Below are positions 9,815-19,381 of a DNA stretch of 64,000 nucleotides, in pieces. Under the pieces are notes generated by a model. That model did not search any database. It saw only the letters and a program-made list of their open reading frames with translations, and was not told where the DNA came from. Numbering within the stretch: position 1 is the first letter of the stretch; each line of letters starts with the position of its first letter. Source of the DNA: Pantoea deleyi (lineage in GTDB: Bacteria > Pseudomonadota > Gammaproteobacteria > Enterobacterales > Enterobacteriaceae); assembly GCF_022647325.1 (NCBI RefSeq), contig NZ_CP071405.1:310001-374000 (forward strand). The letters are read 5' to 3'. The position numbers and the translations under genes were made by a program.

Positions 9815-10403
9815 CCTGCGTCTCCTGTTGACGTTGATACAAACGATAAGCGACCTGTCCGGCTATTTTCTCGCGATAGAGGTCCCACGCGGGCGGCACC
9901 GGCGGCGCGCCATTTTCCACTTCACTTTCCACATAAATCAGCGCCTGATCGGCCAGCCAGTGATTCTGCTCCAGCAGCTGTAACGTCTGTGCCAGCAGGC
10001 CCTGACGAAACGGCGGATCGATAAACACCACATCAAAGGGTTCACCGGGCTGTGCCAGCCAGTTTAACGCATTGGTCTGAATCACGGTGCCATTCGTAGC
10101 GCGCAGCGTCTGCAGATTTTTTGTCAGCTGCTGCGCCACCGGCCGTTCCAGCTCCAGCAGCGTCGCCGAGCCCGCATAGCGCGACAGGGCTTCCAGGCCT
10201 AATGCGCCGCTACCGGCAAAGCAGTCGAGGCAGCGGGCGGCTGGCAGCACCGGGGCCAGCCAGTTAAACAGCGTCTCGCGCACCCGATCGGTGGTCGGGC
10301 GCAGTCCGGCACTGTCCGGCACCGGCAATTTGCGTCCACGCCACTGGCCGCCGATGATACGGATCTGCCCGGCACCGCCTGTACTGCGGGGGTTTTTATT
10401 CAT
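9804..10403 (-). CDS. rsmD: 16S rRNA (guanine(966)-N2)-methyltransferase
   Basis: RsmD methylates G966 of 16S rRNA, near the P-site loop, using S-adenosylmethionine. The 199-residue product has the basic motif RIIGGQWRGRKLPVP, the SAM-binding motif DCFAGSGALGLEALSRYA, and the catalytic motif IDPPF of N2-guanine methyltransferases. I chose the ATG at 10403, which gives close to the E. coli length; a GTG three codons upstream (10412) is an alternative. It is divergent from ftsY and overlaps yhhL by 11 bases. Confidence 0.94.
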   Translation of the reverse strand: MNKNPRSTGGAGQIRIIGGQWRGRKLPVPDSAGLRPTTDRVRETLFNWLAPVLPAARCLDCFAGSGALGLEALSRYAGSATLLELERPVAQQLTKNLQTLRATNGTVIQTNALNWLAQPGEPFDVVFIDPPFRQGLLAQTLQLLEQNHWLADQALIYVESEVENGAPPVPPAWDLYREKIAGQVAYRLYQRQQETQDVT

Positions 10404-10635
10404 CTTGCTCACAACTCGTCATAATTTGTTGCGTAGTTTAACGGGCGAATCGGCGAGAAGAAACGTTAAAAAAGGGTGCTGTGGTGAGCTGGCAGGAAAG
10501 TGTTAGACTACTGAGTTGCTGAAGTCATGCATTATTCTGCGGTTTACGCCGGTCTGGCGCTGACCAACTTTCATTGATTTACCCCTGGAAACCACGCGCG
10601 ACCGGGACAAAGCCATCGAGGAGTGTCGTCACACA

Positions 10636-12327
10636 ATGGCAAAAGAGAAAAAACGTGGCTTTTTTTCCTGGCTGGGATTTGGCAAAGAGGAAGAGAAACA
10701 ACCTGTAGCGGAAGAGCCGACCCCGACGGTCGCGGAACCCGCTCAGCAGCAGACTGAACAGGACGATCCGGCACTCCGCCAGGCTGAAGCGCAGGCGGAA
10801 GAGACGGTTGCGATCACCGAAGCGCTGGCTGACCAGCAGCGTGAGGCGGAGGTGACCGCTGCCGCGCCATACGAAGCGGCACCGGCGCAACGGGAAGAGG
10901 CTGAGGCCGCTCCTGAAGTGCAGGCGGATATCGCCGCCCCTGAACATGACGCGACGCCGGTTATCGACGCCGACGACGTGATCACGCCGATCGCCGATGA
11001 CGCGCCGACAGATGCGCCGTTAAGTGACGATGAGCTGACCGCGCTGGCGCTGGGCGATGCAGAGGTCGTGGAGACCCCGCACCACGCAGACGCGGCCCCG
11101 CTCTCTGACGATGAGCTGACCGCGCTGGCGCTGGGCGATGCAGAGATCGTGGAGACCCCGCACCACGCAGACGCGGCCCCGCTCTCTGACGATGAGCTGA
11201 CCGCGCTGGCGCTGGGCGATGCAGAGGTCGTGGAGACCCCGCACCACGCAGACGCGGCCCCGCTCTCTGAAGACGAGCTGACCGCGCTGGCGCTGGATGA
11301 CGCCGACGCGACGGAGACCGCCCCCGCAGAGTCGTTAGCCGATACCGTCAGCGATCTTCCGCTGGCCGCCGCGCCACTCATCGCGCAGGAGCAGGAGCGT
11401 CCGGGCAAAGAGGGCTTCTTCGCCCGCCTGAAGCGCAGCCTGGTGAAAACCCGTCAGAACCTCGGTTCCGGGTTTATCAGCCTGTTCCGTGGCAAAAAGA
11501 TTGATGATGACCTGTTTGACGAGCTGGAAGAGCAGTTGCTGATTGCCGATGTCGGCGTGGAAACTACGCGTCGCATCATCGCCCATCTGACCCAGCAGGC
11601 AAACCGCAAGCAACTGCGTGATGCAGAAGCCCTGTATGGCCTGCTGAAGGCGGAGATGGCCACAATCCTGGCGAAGGTCGATGCGCCGCTGGACGTCTCA
11701 GGCAAAACGCCGTTTGTTATCCTGATGGTAGGCGTCAACGGCGTCGGTAAAACCACGACCATCGGTAAGCTGGCGCGCCAGTATCAGGCCGAAGGCAAGT
11801 CGGTGATGTTAGCGGCGGGCGATACCTTCCGTGCGGCGGCGGTGGAGCAGCTGCAGGTGTGGGGCCAGCGCAACAACATTCCGGTGATTGCACAGCACAC
11901 CGGCGCAGATTCGGCATCGGTGATCTTCGATGCGATTCAGGCCGCTAAATCGCGCGGCGTTGATGTGCTGATTGCCGATACCGCCGGTCGTCTGCAGAAC
12001 AAATCGCACCTGATGGAAGAGCTGAAAAAAATCACCCGCGTGATGAAAAAGCTGGACGATTCCGCTCCGCATGAAGTGATGCTGACGCTGGATGCCAGCA
12101 CCGGACAGAATGCGGTCAGCCAGGCACGACTCTTTAACGAAGCGGTCGGCCTGACCGGGATTGCGCTCACCAAGCTGGACGGCACCGCCAAAGGCGGCGT
12201 GATCTTCTCGGTGGCCGATCAGTTCGGTATTCCGATTCGCTACATCGGCGTCGGTGAAGGCATTGAAGATTTACGCCCGTTTAAGGCGGACGATTTTATT
12301 GAGGCACTGTTTGCCCGAGAGGACTAA
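10636..12327 (+). CDS. ftsY: Signal recognition particle receptor FtsY
   Basis: FtsY docks SRP-ribosome complexes at the inner membrane and hands nascent membrane proteins to SecYEG. The 563-residue product has a basic N-terminal amphipathic patch (MAKEKKRGFFSWLGFG), a long acidic A domain to about residue 255, then the NG GTPase: G1 GVNGVGKT (366-373), DTAGR (from 448), TKLDG (512-516) and the SRP-family DTFRAAA motif. The acidic domain contains three near-identical 27-residue tandem repeats plus a partial fourth (residues 127 to about 225), making it longer than E. coli FtsY (about 497). The best ribosome site, GAGGAG, is 12 bases from the ATG. It begins the ftsYEX operon, five bases before ftsE. 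Confidence 0.96.
   Translation: MAKEKKRGFFSWLGFGKEEEKQPVAEEPTPTVAEPAQQQTEQDDPALRQAEAQAEETVAITEALADQQREAEVTAAAPYEAAPAQREEAEAAPEVQADIAAPEHDATPVIDADDVITPIADDAPTDAPLSDDELTALALGDAEVVETPHHADAAPLSDDELTALALGDAEIVETPHHADAAPLSDDELTALALGDAEVVETPHHADAAPLSEDELTALALDDADATETAPAESLADTVSDLPLAAAPLIAQEQERPGKEGFFARLKRSLVKTRQNLGSGFISLFRGKKIDDDLFDELEEQLLIADVGVETTRRIIAHLTQQANRKQLRDAEALYGLLKAEMATILAKVDAPLDVSGKTPFVILMVGVNGVGKTTTIGKLARQYQAEGKSVMLAAGDTFRAAAVEQLQVWGQRNNIPVIAQHTGADSASVIFDAIQAAKSRGVDVLIADTAGRLQNKSHLMEELKKITRVMKKLDDSAPHEVMLTLDASTGQNAVSQARLFNEAVGLTGIALTKLDGTAKGGVIFSVADQFGIPIRYIGVGEGIEDLRPFKADDFIEALFARED
11014..11310 (+). repeat. 81-base in-frame tandem repeat in ftsY
   Basis: Units start at 11014, 11095, 11176 and 11257; the first three are full 81-base units and the fourth degenerates. 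Each encodes APLSDDELTALALGDAE followed by V/I-VETPHHADA. Units 2 and 3 differ by very few bases, including silent positions, which points to recent duplication or copy homogenisation. Confidence 0.95.
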
Positions 12328-12332
12328 TTAGG

Positions 12333-13001
12333 ATGATTCGCTTTGAAGAGGTCAGTAAGGCATATCTCGGCGGACGTCAGGCGCTGCAGGGGGTCGATTT
12401 TCATCTGCGCCCTGGCGAAATGGCGTTTCTGACCGGCCACTCCGGAGCCGGTAAAAGTACCTTGCTGAAGCTGATTTGTGGCATTGAGCGCCCGAGTGCC
12501 GGAAAAATCTGGTTCAGCGGCCATGACATTTCGCGCCTGCGTAACAGCGAGGTGCCGTTCCTGCGTCGTCAGATTGGCATGATCTTCCAGGATCACCATC
12601 TGCTGATGGATCGTTCGGTCTATGACAACGTGGCGATCCCGCTGATTATCTCCGGGGCCAGCGGCGAAGATATCCGTCGTCGCGTCTCGGCGGCGCTCGA
12701 TAAAGTCGGGCTGCTCGACAAAGCGAAAAGTTTTCCGATTCAGCTCTCTGGCGGTGAACAGCAACGTGTGGGCATCGCCCGTGCGGTGGTGAACAAGCCG
12801 GCCGTGCTGCTGGCCGATGAACCGACCGGTAACCTCGACGACGCGCTCTCTGAAGACATTCTTCGTCTGTTCGAAGAGTTTAACCGCGTCGGCGTCACCG
12901 TTCTGATGGCGACGCATGACAGCGGCCTGATCGCCCGGCGCAACTACCGGATGATGACGCTGAATCAGGGACGTCTGCACGGAGGCCACGATGGTCAATA
13001 A
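12333..13001 (+). CDS. ftsE: Cell division ATP-binding protein FtsE
   Basis: FtsE is the ATPase of the FtsEX complex at the division septum, which through EnvC activates septal amidases. The 222-residue product has Walker [10 protein letters not shown], the signature [14 protein letters not shown], Walker [13 protein letters not shown] and the H-loop ATHD. Length matches the family. It follows ftsY by five bases and overlaps ftsX by 11 bases, indicating translational coupling. Peripheral inner-membrane protein. Confidence 0.97.
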   Translation: MIRFEEVSKAYLGGRQALQGVDFHLRPGEMAFLTGHSGAGKSTLLKLICGIERPSAGKIWFSGHDISRLRNSEVPFLRRQIGMIFQDHHLLMDRSVYDNVAIPLIISGASGEDIRRRVSAALDKVGLLDKAKSFPIQLSGGEQQRVGIARAVVNKPAVLLADEPTGNLDDALSEDILRLFEEFNRVGVTVLMATHDSGLIARRNYRMMTLNQGRLHGGHDGQ

Positions 13002-13974
13002 ACGCATTAAACGCCCGGCTGCGCCGAAAGCTAAGCAGCCGTCGAAGAGTAAAGCGCTGAAGGGCGGCTGGCAGGAGCAGTGGCGCTATGCGCTGCGCGG
13101 CACGCTCTCGGACATGTGGCGTCAGCCGCTGGCGACCCTGCTGACGGTGATGGTCATCGCCATCTCCCTGACGCTGCCCAGTGTCTGCTATATGGTCTGG
13201 AAGAACGTCAGCCAGGCGGCTACCCAGTGGTATCCGGCTCCGCAGTTAACCGTCTACCTCTCTAAAACGCTGGATGACACGGCGGCAGAAAACGTGGTGG
13301 CGCAGCTCAAGCAGGTCGAAGGGGTGGATAACGTCAACTACCTGACGCGGGAAGAGGCGCTGAACGAGTTCCGCAACTGGTCAGGCTTTGGCGGCGCGAT
13401 GGATATGCTGGAGCAGAATCCGCTGCCCGCAGTTGCCATCATTACGCCGAAACTGAATTTCCAGAACTCAGACACCATGCAGAGCCTGCGCGATCGGGTC
13501 ACTAAAGTGCAGGGCGTGGATGAAGTGCGCATGGACGATAGTTGGTTTGCCCGCCTGGCGGCGCTGACCGGGCTGGTCGGGCAGATCGCCTCCATGATTG
13601 GCGTGCTGATGATCGTGGCGGTGTTCCTGGTGATTGGTAACAGCGTCCGGCTCAGCATTTTTGCCCGGCGTGACACTATCAACGTGCAGAAGCTGATAGG
13701 CGCGACCGACGGCTTTATCCTGCGTCCGTTCCTCTACGGCGGGGCGCTGCTGGGCTTCAGCGGCGCGGTGCTGTCGCTGCTGCTGTCGGAAGTGCTGGTA
13801 CTGCGACTGCAGTCGGTTGTCGCCAGCGTGGCGACCGTCTTTGGCACCACCTTCTCGCTGGAAGGCTTCTCGTGGGATGAGGCGCTGCTGCTGCTGCTGA
13901 TTGCGGCCATCATCGGCTGGGTCGCGGCCTGGCTGGCAACAGTCCAACATTTACGCCGATTTACGCCGCAGTAA
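12991..13974 (+). CDS. ftsX: Cell division protein FtsX
   Basis: FtsX is the membrane partner of FtsE; its periplasmic loop binds EnvC and relays ATP hydrolysis to amidase activation. The 327-residue product has a basic cytoplasmic N-terminus, a first helix near 45-70, a periplasmic domain of about 100 residues, and three C-terminal helices, the FtsX-type arrangement. The start overlaps the ftsE end by 11 bases. rpoH follows after 242 bases with its own promoters, as in E. coli. Confidence 0.96.
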   Translation: MVNKRIKRPAAPKAKQPSKSKALKGGWQEQWRYALRGTLSDMWRQPLATLLTVMVIAISLTLPSVCYMVWKNVSQAATQWYPAPQLTVYLSKTLDDTAAENVVAQLKQVEGVDNVNYLTREEALNEFRNWSGFGGAMDMLEQNPLPAVAIITPKLNFQNSDTMQSLRDRVTKVQGVDEVRMDDSWFARLAALTGLVGQIASMIGVLMIVAVFLVIGNSVRLSIFARRDTINVQKLIGATDGFILRPFLYGGALLGFSGAVLSLLLSEVLVLRLQSVVASVATVFGTTFSLEGFSWDEALLLLLIAAIIGWVAAWLATVQHLRRFTPQ

Positions 13975-13995
13975 ACGCCTGCAACATTTTTTTGT

Positions 13996-14001
13996 TATAA
14001 T
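13996..14001 (+). promoter_or_regulatory. Candidate distal rpoH promoter (-10 element)
   Basis: A perfect TATAAT at 13996-14001 lies 22 bases past ftsX and about 215 bases ahead of rpoH. No good -35 is seen at the right spacing. The position resembles the distal sigma-70 promoter of E. coli rpoH. Confidence 0.4.
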
Positions 14002-14090
14002 GGTCCTCTGCTACCGACAAAGGGTGCAGAGGATCGCTTCCCCCTCTTCCCTTCCTGTCATCTGTGTGTAAAATATTCACCGGTAAAATT

Positions 14091-14118
14091 GAACTTGTGG
14101 ATAACTTTGCCACTCTAA
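14091..14118 (+). promoter_or_regulatory. Sigma-E-type rpoH promoter with embedded DnaA box
   Basis: A -35-like GAACTT (14091-14096) and a -10-like TCTAA (14114-14118) are 17 bases apart, matching the sigma-E rpoH P3 promoter of E. coli. A perfect DnaA box, TGTGGATAA (reverse of TTATCCACA), occupies 14096-14104 between them. In E. coli DnaA is known to repress rpoH promoters through such boxes. Confidence 0.75.
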
Positions 14119-14216
14119 GTAGCACAGATTGCTTTCGGATTTCGCGCGACGTTGACTTACTGTATCGTCTGCGCAGGGAAATGTGCGGCAATTCCACTGA
14201 ATTTGTGAGGGTTTGA

Positions 14217-15074
14217 ATGACCAAAGAAATGCAAACTTTAGCTATTGCTCCTCTTGGCAACCTGGAGTCTTACGTCCGGGCGGCGAACACCTGGCCGATG
14301 CTCTCGGCTGAAGAGGAAAAAGCGTTGGCTGAACGGCTGCATTACCAGGGCGATCTGGATGCGGCTAAGACGCTGATCCTGTCTCACCTACGCTTTGTAG
14401 TTCATATCGCTCGTAACTACTCCGGCTACGGCCTGCCACAGGCGGACCTGGTGCAGGAGGGTAACATCGGCCTGATGAAAGCGGTCCGTCGCTTCAACCC
14501 GGAAGTGGGCGTGCGTCTGGTTTCGTTTGCCGTGCACTGGATCAAAGCCGAGATCCATGAATATGTGCTGCGTAACTGGCGCATCGTGAAAGTCGCGACC
14601 ACCAAAGCACAGCGCAAGCTCTTCTTTAACCTGCGTAAAACCAAGCAGCGTCTGGGCTGGTTCAACCAGGATGAGGTCGAGATGGTGGCGCGTGAGCTGG
14701 GCGTCAGCAGCAAAGACGTGCGCGAGATGGAGTCGCGGATGGCCGCTCAGGATATGACCTTTGATATGTCTGCCGATGATGAGAGCAGCGAAGGTCGTTC
14801 GATGGCTCCGGTGCTCTACCTGCAGGATAAAACCTCTGACTTTGCTGACGGCATCGAAGAGGATAACTGGGATGCGCACGCGGCTGACAAGCTGAGCTAT
14901 GCGATGGAAGGTCTGGATGAGCGCAGTCAGCACATCATCCGCGCCCGCTGGCTGGACGAAGATAACAAAACCACGCTGCAGGAGCTGGCCGATCAGTATG
15001 GCGTGTCCGCCGAACGTGTGCGGCAGCTCGAAAAGAACGCCATGAAAAAACTGCGTATGGCGATCGAAGCGTAA
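14217..15074 (+). CDS. rpoH: RNA polymerase heat-shock sigma factor (sigma-32)
   Basis: RpoH directs RNA polymerase to heat-shock promoters. The 285-residue product has region 2 ([17 protein letters not shown], ending in the region 2.4 [18 protein letters not shown]), the RpoH box QRKLFFNLR (132-140) that is specific to sigma-32 proteins, and a region 4.2 helix-turn-helix ([21 protein letters not shown]). The ATG is preceded by GAGGG. In E. coli the 5' coding region folds over the start as an RNA thermometer; the N-terminal coding sequence is conserved here, so the same control is likely but was not folded. The gene is convergent with panM. Confidence 0.97.
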   Translation: MTKEMQTLAIAPLGNLESYVRAANTWPMLSAEEEKALAERLHYQGDLDAAKTLILSHLRFVVHIARNYSGYGLPQADLVQEGNIGLMKAVRRFNPEVGVRLVSFAVHWIKAEIHEYVLRNWRIVKVATTKAQRKLFFNLRKTKQRLGWFNQDEVEMVARELGVSSKDVREMESRMAAQDMTFDMSADDESSEGRSMAPVLYLQDKTSDFADGIEEDNWDAHAADKLSYAMEGLDERSQHIIRARWLDEDNKTTLQELADQYGVSAERVRQLEKNAMKKLRMAIEA

Positions 15075-15090
15075 CGGACCTCAACACCGC

Positions 15091-15124
15091 AAGGGGCGAC
15101 AGAAATGTCGCCCTTTTTGTTTTC
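15091..15124 (+). terminator. rpoH intrinsic terminator
   Basis: Perfect stem GGGCGACA (15094-15101) / TGTCGCCC (15106-15113) with a GAAA tetraloop, then TTTTTGTTTT. It begins 20 bases past the rpoH stop. Confidence 0.93.
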
Positions 15125-15150
15125 CCCTCTCTCTGCTCAGCCGCTGGCGC

Positions 15151-15546
15151 TTACTCTGACGACCCTATCCAGCCATCGCTCTGCGCCCGAAAGCCACACG
15201 CCTGCATGAACGCCGCCCGCACCTGCTGATCGTCACTGCCATCATCGGCGACCCACCAGTCCGTGATGGAGCCGTTCTGCCTGATCGTCTCCTCCAGCAG
15301 ATACTGACCAACGCCGCGTCGCCGGGTGACATCGCGCACCGTCAGCCGGTGGATCCTGCCGTGCGTGCCGGCGATCTCCAGCTGCAGACCGGCCAGCAGC
15401 CGGTCATTGAAGCGCGCAGCATAGAGACGATGTCGCTCATCCAGACGCTGCTCCAGTTCTTCCATCTCCAGATCCGGCCAGATTTTGCCCAGATCGATGC
15501 GGTCCTGTGCGGTCAGCATAGTCACCCGCTGAATAGTGAGCTTCAT
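15151..15546 (-). CDS. panM: PanD maturation/regulatory acetyltransferase-like protein PanM (PanZ)
   Basis: PanM binds aspartate 1-decarboxylase PanD, promotes its self-cleavage to the pyruvoyl form, and inhibits it when acetyl-CoA is bound, so it tunes pantothenate and CoA synthesis. The 131-residue product is a GNAT-fold protein with the acetyl-CoA loop VTRRRGVGQYLLEE and starts MKLTIQRV like E. coli PanM. The ATG at 15546 has AGAGGT upstream; a start at 15684 gives 46 extra unlikely residues. In E. coli panM lies between livJ and livK; here livJ is missing and rpoH is the direct neighbour. Confidence 0.9.
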   Translation of the reverse strand: MKLTIQRVTMLTAQDRIDLGKIWPDLEMEELEQRLDERHRLYAARFNDRLLAGLQLEIAGTHGRIHRLTVRDVTRRRGVGQYLLEETIRQNGSITDWWVADDGSDDQQVRAAFMQACGFRAQSDGWIGSSE

Positions 15547-15940
15547 AACAAAAACCTCTGTAATAGGGGAATGTGTAGCGAAAATGTACAACCCGCGCGC
15601 CACCACATTTTCATCAATAAAACAGGTCAAAAGATGGCCTGGATGCCAGGATGATAGTTGTAAACAGCGACAGCGAATGACCACCCAGCATAACGCGCTG
15701 GCAAAGTGGTGAAAAACCGGCCATTGCCTCCAGTGTATTATGCTGTTTCACTCAGTCAATTCTGAATATGTCAGTTGATTTACAGAAGAAACTTCCTGTT
15801 TAATAACCTGAAAAATAAAGCCTTATTACTAATAAATGCCAGAAAAGTATGCTAACTCATTCATGCTTAATCAGTTTTCCACTTTATCTGGCAGCGCAAA
15901 CACTCACAACATACACGATAAAACAGATGGGGTAGTCAGG
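15547..15940. other. Intergenic region between divergent panM and livK
   Basis: This 394-base gap holds no convincing gene. It must contain the panM and livK promoters. For livK the best candidate is TTGATT (15775-15780) and TTTAAT (15799-15804) with an 18-base spacer, in an AT-rich stretch that could suit Lrp. No livJ remnant was recognised. Confidence 0.4.
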
Positions 15941-17053
15941 ATGAAAATGAAAGGTCGCGCATTACTGGCGGGATGTGTAGCACTGGCGATGAGCCATGCG
16001 GCGCTGGCTGAAGATATCAAGGTGGCGATTGTTGGCGCCATGTCGGGGCCGGTGGCGCAGTATGGCGATATGCAGTTCGCGGGCGCTACCCAGGCGATTG
16101 AAGATATCAATGCCAAAGGCGGCGTTAACGGTAACAAGCTGGTAGCGGTGAAATATGACGACGCCTGTGACCCGAAACAGGCCGTGGCGGTCGCGAACAA
16201 GGTCATTAACGACGGCATCCGCTATGTGATCGGCCATCTCTGCTCATCCTCGACGCAGCCCGCTTCTGACATCTATGAAGATGAAGGCGTGCTGATGATC
16301 ACCCCGGCCGCGACCGCGCCAGACCTGACCTCCCGCGGCTACAAACTGATTATGCGCACCACCGGCCTTGACTCCGATCAGGGGCCGACGGCGGCAAAAT
16401 ATGTGATGAGCGAGCTGAAACCGCAGCGTATCGCCGTCGTACACGACAAGCAGCAGTATGGCGAAGGCCTGGCGCGCGCCGTGCAGGAGAGCCTGAAAAA
16501 GCAGGGCGCGAACATCGTGATGTTTGAAGGGATCACCGCCGGGGACAAAGATTTCTCCACGCTGGTGGCTCGCTTCAAGAAAGAGAACGTCGATTTCGTC
16601 TACTTCGGCGGTTACTACCCGGAAATGGGCCAGATCGTCCGTCAGGCGCGTGCGGCAGGTCTGAAAACCCAGTTCATGGGGCCGGAAGGCGTGGGTAACG
16701 CCTCACTGTCGAACATTGCCGGTGCCGCGTCTGAGGGCATGCTGGTGACCCTGCCAAAACGCTATGACCAGGTGGCGACCAACCAACCTATCGTGGATGC
16801 GCTGAAAGCGAAGAAACTGGATCCGACCGGTCCGTTCGTCTGGACCACCTACGCCGCACTGCAGTCGCTGGCGACCGGCATGGAGCGCAGTAAGAGCGCC
16901 GAGCCGGATGCCATCGTGAAAAACCTGAAAGAGGGTGCCGCAGTGCCAACCGTAATGGGCAACCTGAACTGGGATGAGAAGGGCGATCTCAAGGGCTTTG
17001 AATTCGGCGTCTTCAAATGGCATGCCGATGGCACCTCGACCGCTGTGAAGTAA
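15941..17053 (+). CDS. livK: Branched-chain amino acid ABC transporter, periplasmic binding protein (LivK/LivJ)
   Basis: This protein captures leucine, and probably isoleucine and valine, in the periplasm for LivHMGF. The 370-residue precursor has a Sec signal peptide ([23 protein letters not shown], cleavage before EDIKVAIVG) and the fold-type I binding-protein motifs [11 protein letters not shown] and [19 protein letters not shown]. The N-terminal part resembles E. coli LivJ ([25 protein letters not shown]); parts of the C-terminal half resemble LivK ([19 protein letters not shown]). It stands in the livK position, so I use that symbol. The start may be 15941 or the ATG two codons later, which is better spaced from AGG. 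Confidence 0.88.
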   Translation: MKMKGRALLAGCVALAMSHAALAEDIKVAIVGAMSGPVAQYGDMQFAGATQAIEDINAKGGVNGNKLVAVKYDDACDPKQAVAVANKVINDGIRYVIGHLCSSSTQPASDIYEDEGVLMITPAATAPDLTSRGYKLIMRTTGLDSDQGPTAAKYVMSELKPQRIAVVHDKQQYGEGLARAVQESLKKQGANIVMFEGITAGDKDFSTLVARFKKENVDFVYFGGYYPEMGQIVRQARAAGLKTQFMGPEGVGNASLSNIAGAASEGMLVTLPKRYDQVATNQPIVDALKAKKLDPTGPFVWTTYAALQSLATGMERSKSAEPDAIVKNLKEGAAVPTVMGNLNWDEKGDLKGFEFGVFKWHADGTSTAVK

Positions 17054-17114
17054 ACCAGGTTGTTTTCGGGTAGAGGACAGACCGGGTAACCGGTTTGTCT
17101 GACCTGTGACATGA

Positions 17115-17145
17115 ACGCCTGGCACCTCACTGCCAGGCGTTTTTT
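17115..17145 (+). terminator. Terminator/attenuator between livK and livH
   Basis: Perfect ten-base stem ACGCCTGGCA (17115-17124) / TGCCAGGCGT (17131-17140), six-base loop, then five T. It should stop part of the transcripts so that binding protein is made in excess over the membrane complex. Confidence 0.88.
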
Positions 17146-17186
17146 GTACCCCGGTCGCCTGCGATCGGACAAGTAAGGGTTAAGGT

Positions 17187-18113
17187 ATGTCGGAGCAGTT
17201 TCTCTATTTTATTCAGCAGATGTTTAACGGTGTGACCCTGGGAAGCACTTATGCGCTGATCGCCATCGGGTACACCATGGTTTACGGCATTATCGGCATG
17301 ATCAACTTCGCCCACGGCGAGGTTTACATGATCGGTAGCTACGTCTCCTTTATCGTGATTGCGGCCCTGATGATGATGGGCATCGACACCACCTGGCTGA
17401 TGATCGCCGCGGGCTTTGTCATGGCCGTGATAATCTCCAGCGCCTACGGCTGGAGCATCGAACGTGTGGCCTATCGCCCCGTGCGTGCCTCGAAGCGCCT
17501 GATTGCGCTGATCTCCGCCATCGGGATGTCGATATTCCTGCAGAACTACGTCAGCCTGACGCAGGGTTCACGCGACCTGGCACTGCCGAGCCTGATCACC
17601 GGACAGTGGACGGTTGGCGAGAGCAACGGCTTTGCCGCCACCATCTCCACCATGCAGGTGGTGATCTGGGTCGTGACCTTCCTGGCGATGCTGGCCCTGA
17701 CCACGTTTATCCGCTACTCCCGCATGGGCCGCGCCTGTCGCGCCTGCGCAGAAGATCTGAAAATGGCCAGCCTGCTGGGCATTAACACCGACCGCGTGAT
17801 CTCCCTGACCTTTGTGATCGGGGCCGCGATGGCCGCCGTTGCGGGCGTGCTGCTGGGACAGTTCTACGGTTCGATCAACCCCTTCATCGGTTTTATGGCC
17901 GGCATGAAGGCGTTCACCGCCGCCGTGCTGGGCGGGATTGGCAGCATTCCCGGCGCGATGATTGGTGGTCTGGTGCTGGGTATCGCCGAGGCGCTGACCT
18001 CCGCCTATCTCAGTACGGAATATAAAGATGTGGTCTCGTTTGCGCTGCTGATCGTGGTGCTGCTGGTGATGCCCACCGGGATTCTGGGTCGCCCGGAGGT
18101 CGAAAAAGTATGA
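17187..18113 (+). CDS. livH: Branched-chain amino acid ABC transporter permease LivH
   Basis: LivH is one of two permeases of the high-affinity branched-chain amino acid importer in the inner membrane. The 308-residue product has about eight hydrophobic helices and family motifs such as [14 protein letters not shown] near the N-terminus and the ATPase-contact region [19 protein letters not shown]. The ATG is preceded by AAGG. Its end overlaps livM by four bases (ATGA), so the two are coupled. Confidence 0.96.
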   Translation: MSEQFLYFIQQMFNGVTLGSTYALIAIGYTMVYGIIGMINFAHGEVYMIGSYVSFIVIAALMMMGIDTTWLMIAAGFVMAVIISSAYGWSIERVAYRPVRASKRLIALISAIGMSIFLQNYVSLTQGSRDLALPSLITGQWTVGESNGFAATISTMQVVIWVVTFLAMLALTTFIRYSRMGRACRACAEDLKMASLLGINTDRVISLTFVIGAAMAAVAGVLLGQFYGSINPFIGFMAGMKAFTAAVLGGIGSIPGAMIGGLVLGIAEALTSAYLSTEYKDVVSFALLIVVLLVMPTGILGRPEVEKV

Positions 18114-19381
18114 AGACTTCCTTTATTAATGCGCTGATCTCGGCCCTGATGCTGCTGGTGCTCGCCACCTTCTTCATGGGGCTGCGCCTGAACCTCGACG
18201 GCACGCAGCTGGTAGTGCAGAACGCCGGTAGCGTGCGCTGGAACTGGATCGCGACAGGCTGTGTGGTGGTGTTTCTGTTCCAGCTGCTGCGTCCGATCTG
18301 GCAAAGCGGCCTGAAGAAAATTTCCGGTCCGGCGCTGGTGTTACCGGGCCTGGATGGATCGACGCCGAAGCAGAAGCTGGTGATGGCGGTGCTGATTGTC
18401 GCCGCGATTGCCTGGCCTTTCCTGGTGTCGCGCGGCACCGTCGATATCGCCACCATGACGCTGATCTACGTGATGCTCGGTCTGGGCCTGAACGTGGTGG
18501 TCGGGCTGTCCGGTCTGCTGGTGCTGGGTTACGGCGGTTTCTATGCCATCGGTGCCTACACCTTTGCGCTGCTGAACCACTATTACGGACTCGGCTTCTG
18601 GCAGTGTCTGCCGCTCTCCGGCATCGTTGCCGCACTGTTTGGCCTGCTGCTGGGCTTCCCGGTGCTGCGACTGCGCGGCGACTATCTGGCGATTGTGACG
18701 CTGGGCTTTGGTGAGATCGTGCGTATTCTGCTGCTGAACAACACCGCCCTGACCGGCGGGCCGAACGGCATCAGCCAGATCCCGAAACCGACGCTGTTTG
18801 GTCTGGAGTTTGGCCGGACGCCGCGCGAAGGCGGCTGGGATACCTTCCACAACTTCTTTGGCCTGAAGTATGACCCCAGCGATCGCATCATCTTCCTCTA
18901 CATGGTGGCGCTGCTGCTGGTAGTACTGACGCTGTTTGTCATCAACCGGCTGCTGCGGATGCCGCTGGGCCGCGCCTGGGAAGCGCTGCGCGAGGATGAG
19001 ATTGCCTGTCGTTCGCTGGGCCTGAGTCCGACCCGCATCAAGCTCACCGCGTTCACCATCAGTGCCGCCTTCGCCGGTTTTGCCGGCAGTCTGTTCGCGG
19101 CGCGTCAGGGCTTTGTCAGCCCGGAATCCTTTACCTTTGTCGAATCCGCCTTTGTGCTGGCGATTGTGGTTCTGGGCGGCATGGGTTCCCAGTTTGCGGT
19201 GATCCTGGCGGCCATTCTGCTGGTGGTGTCACGCGAGCTGATGCGCGATCTGAATGAGTACAGCATGCTGGTGCTGGGGGGACTGATGGTGCTGATGATG
19301 ATCTGGCGGCCACAGGGATTATTGCCGATGAAACGCCCGCATCTGAAACTCAGAACCGGTAAAAAAGGAGAGCAGGCATGA
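18110..19381 (+). CDS. livM: Branched-chain amino acid ABC transporter permease LivM
   Basis: LivM is the second permease of the Liv importer. The 423-residue product has a long N-terminal part with two extra helices before the core, as in E. coli LivM (425 residues), and the core motifs [25 protein letters not shown] and [19 protein letters not shown]. It overlaps livH upstream and livG downstream by four bases each. Confidence 0.96.
   Translation: MKTSFINALISALMLLVLATFFMGLRLNLDGTQLVVQNAGSVRWNWIATGCVVVFLFQLLRPIWQSGLKKISGPALVLPGLDGSTPKQKLVMAVLIVAAIAWPFLVSRGTVDIATMTLIYVMLGLGLNVVVGLSGLLVLGYGGFYAIGAYTFALLNHYYGLGFWQCLPLSGIVAALFGLLLGFPVLRLRGDYLAIVTLGFGEIVRILLLNNTALTGGPNGISQIPKPTLFGLEFGRTPREGGWDTFHNFFGLKYDPSDRIIFLYMVALLLVVLTLFVINRLLRMPLGRAWEALREDEIACRSLGLSPTRIKLTAFTISAAFAGFAGSLFAARQGFVSPESFTFVESAFVLAIVVLGGMGSQFAVILAAILLVVSRELMRDLNEYSMLVLGGLMVLMMIWRPQGLLPMKRPHLKLRTGKKGEQA

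Noticed and set aside
11014..11310. 81-base repeats as a CRISPR array
   Set aside because: Units are contiguous without spacers and stay in frame within ftsY, so they are a coding tandem repeat.
10743..11408. Ser/Ala-rich 221-residue frame opposite ftsY
   Set aside because: Low-complexity shadow of the repeated acidic FtsY coding sequence; no start signal.
15547..15684. N-terminal extension of panM to 15684
   Set aside because: Adds 46 residues not found in PanM; the ATG at 15546 has a good ribosome site and the known N-terminus.
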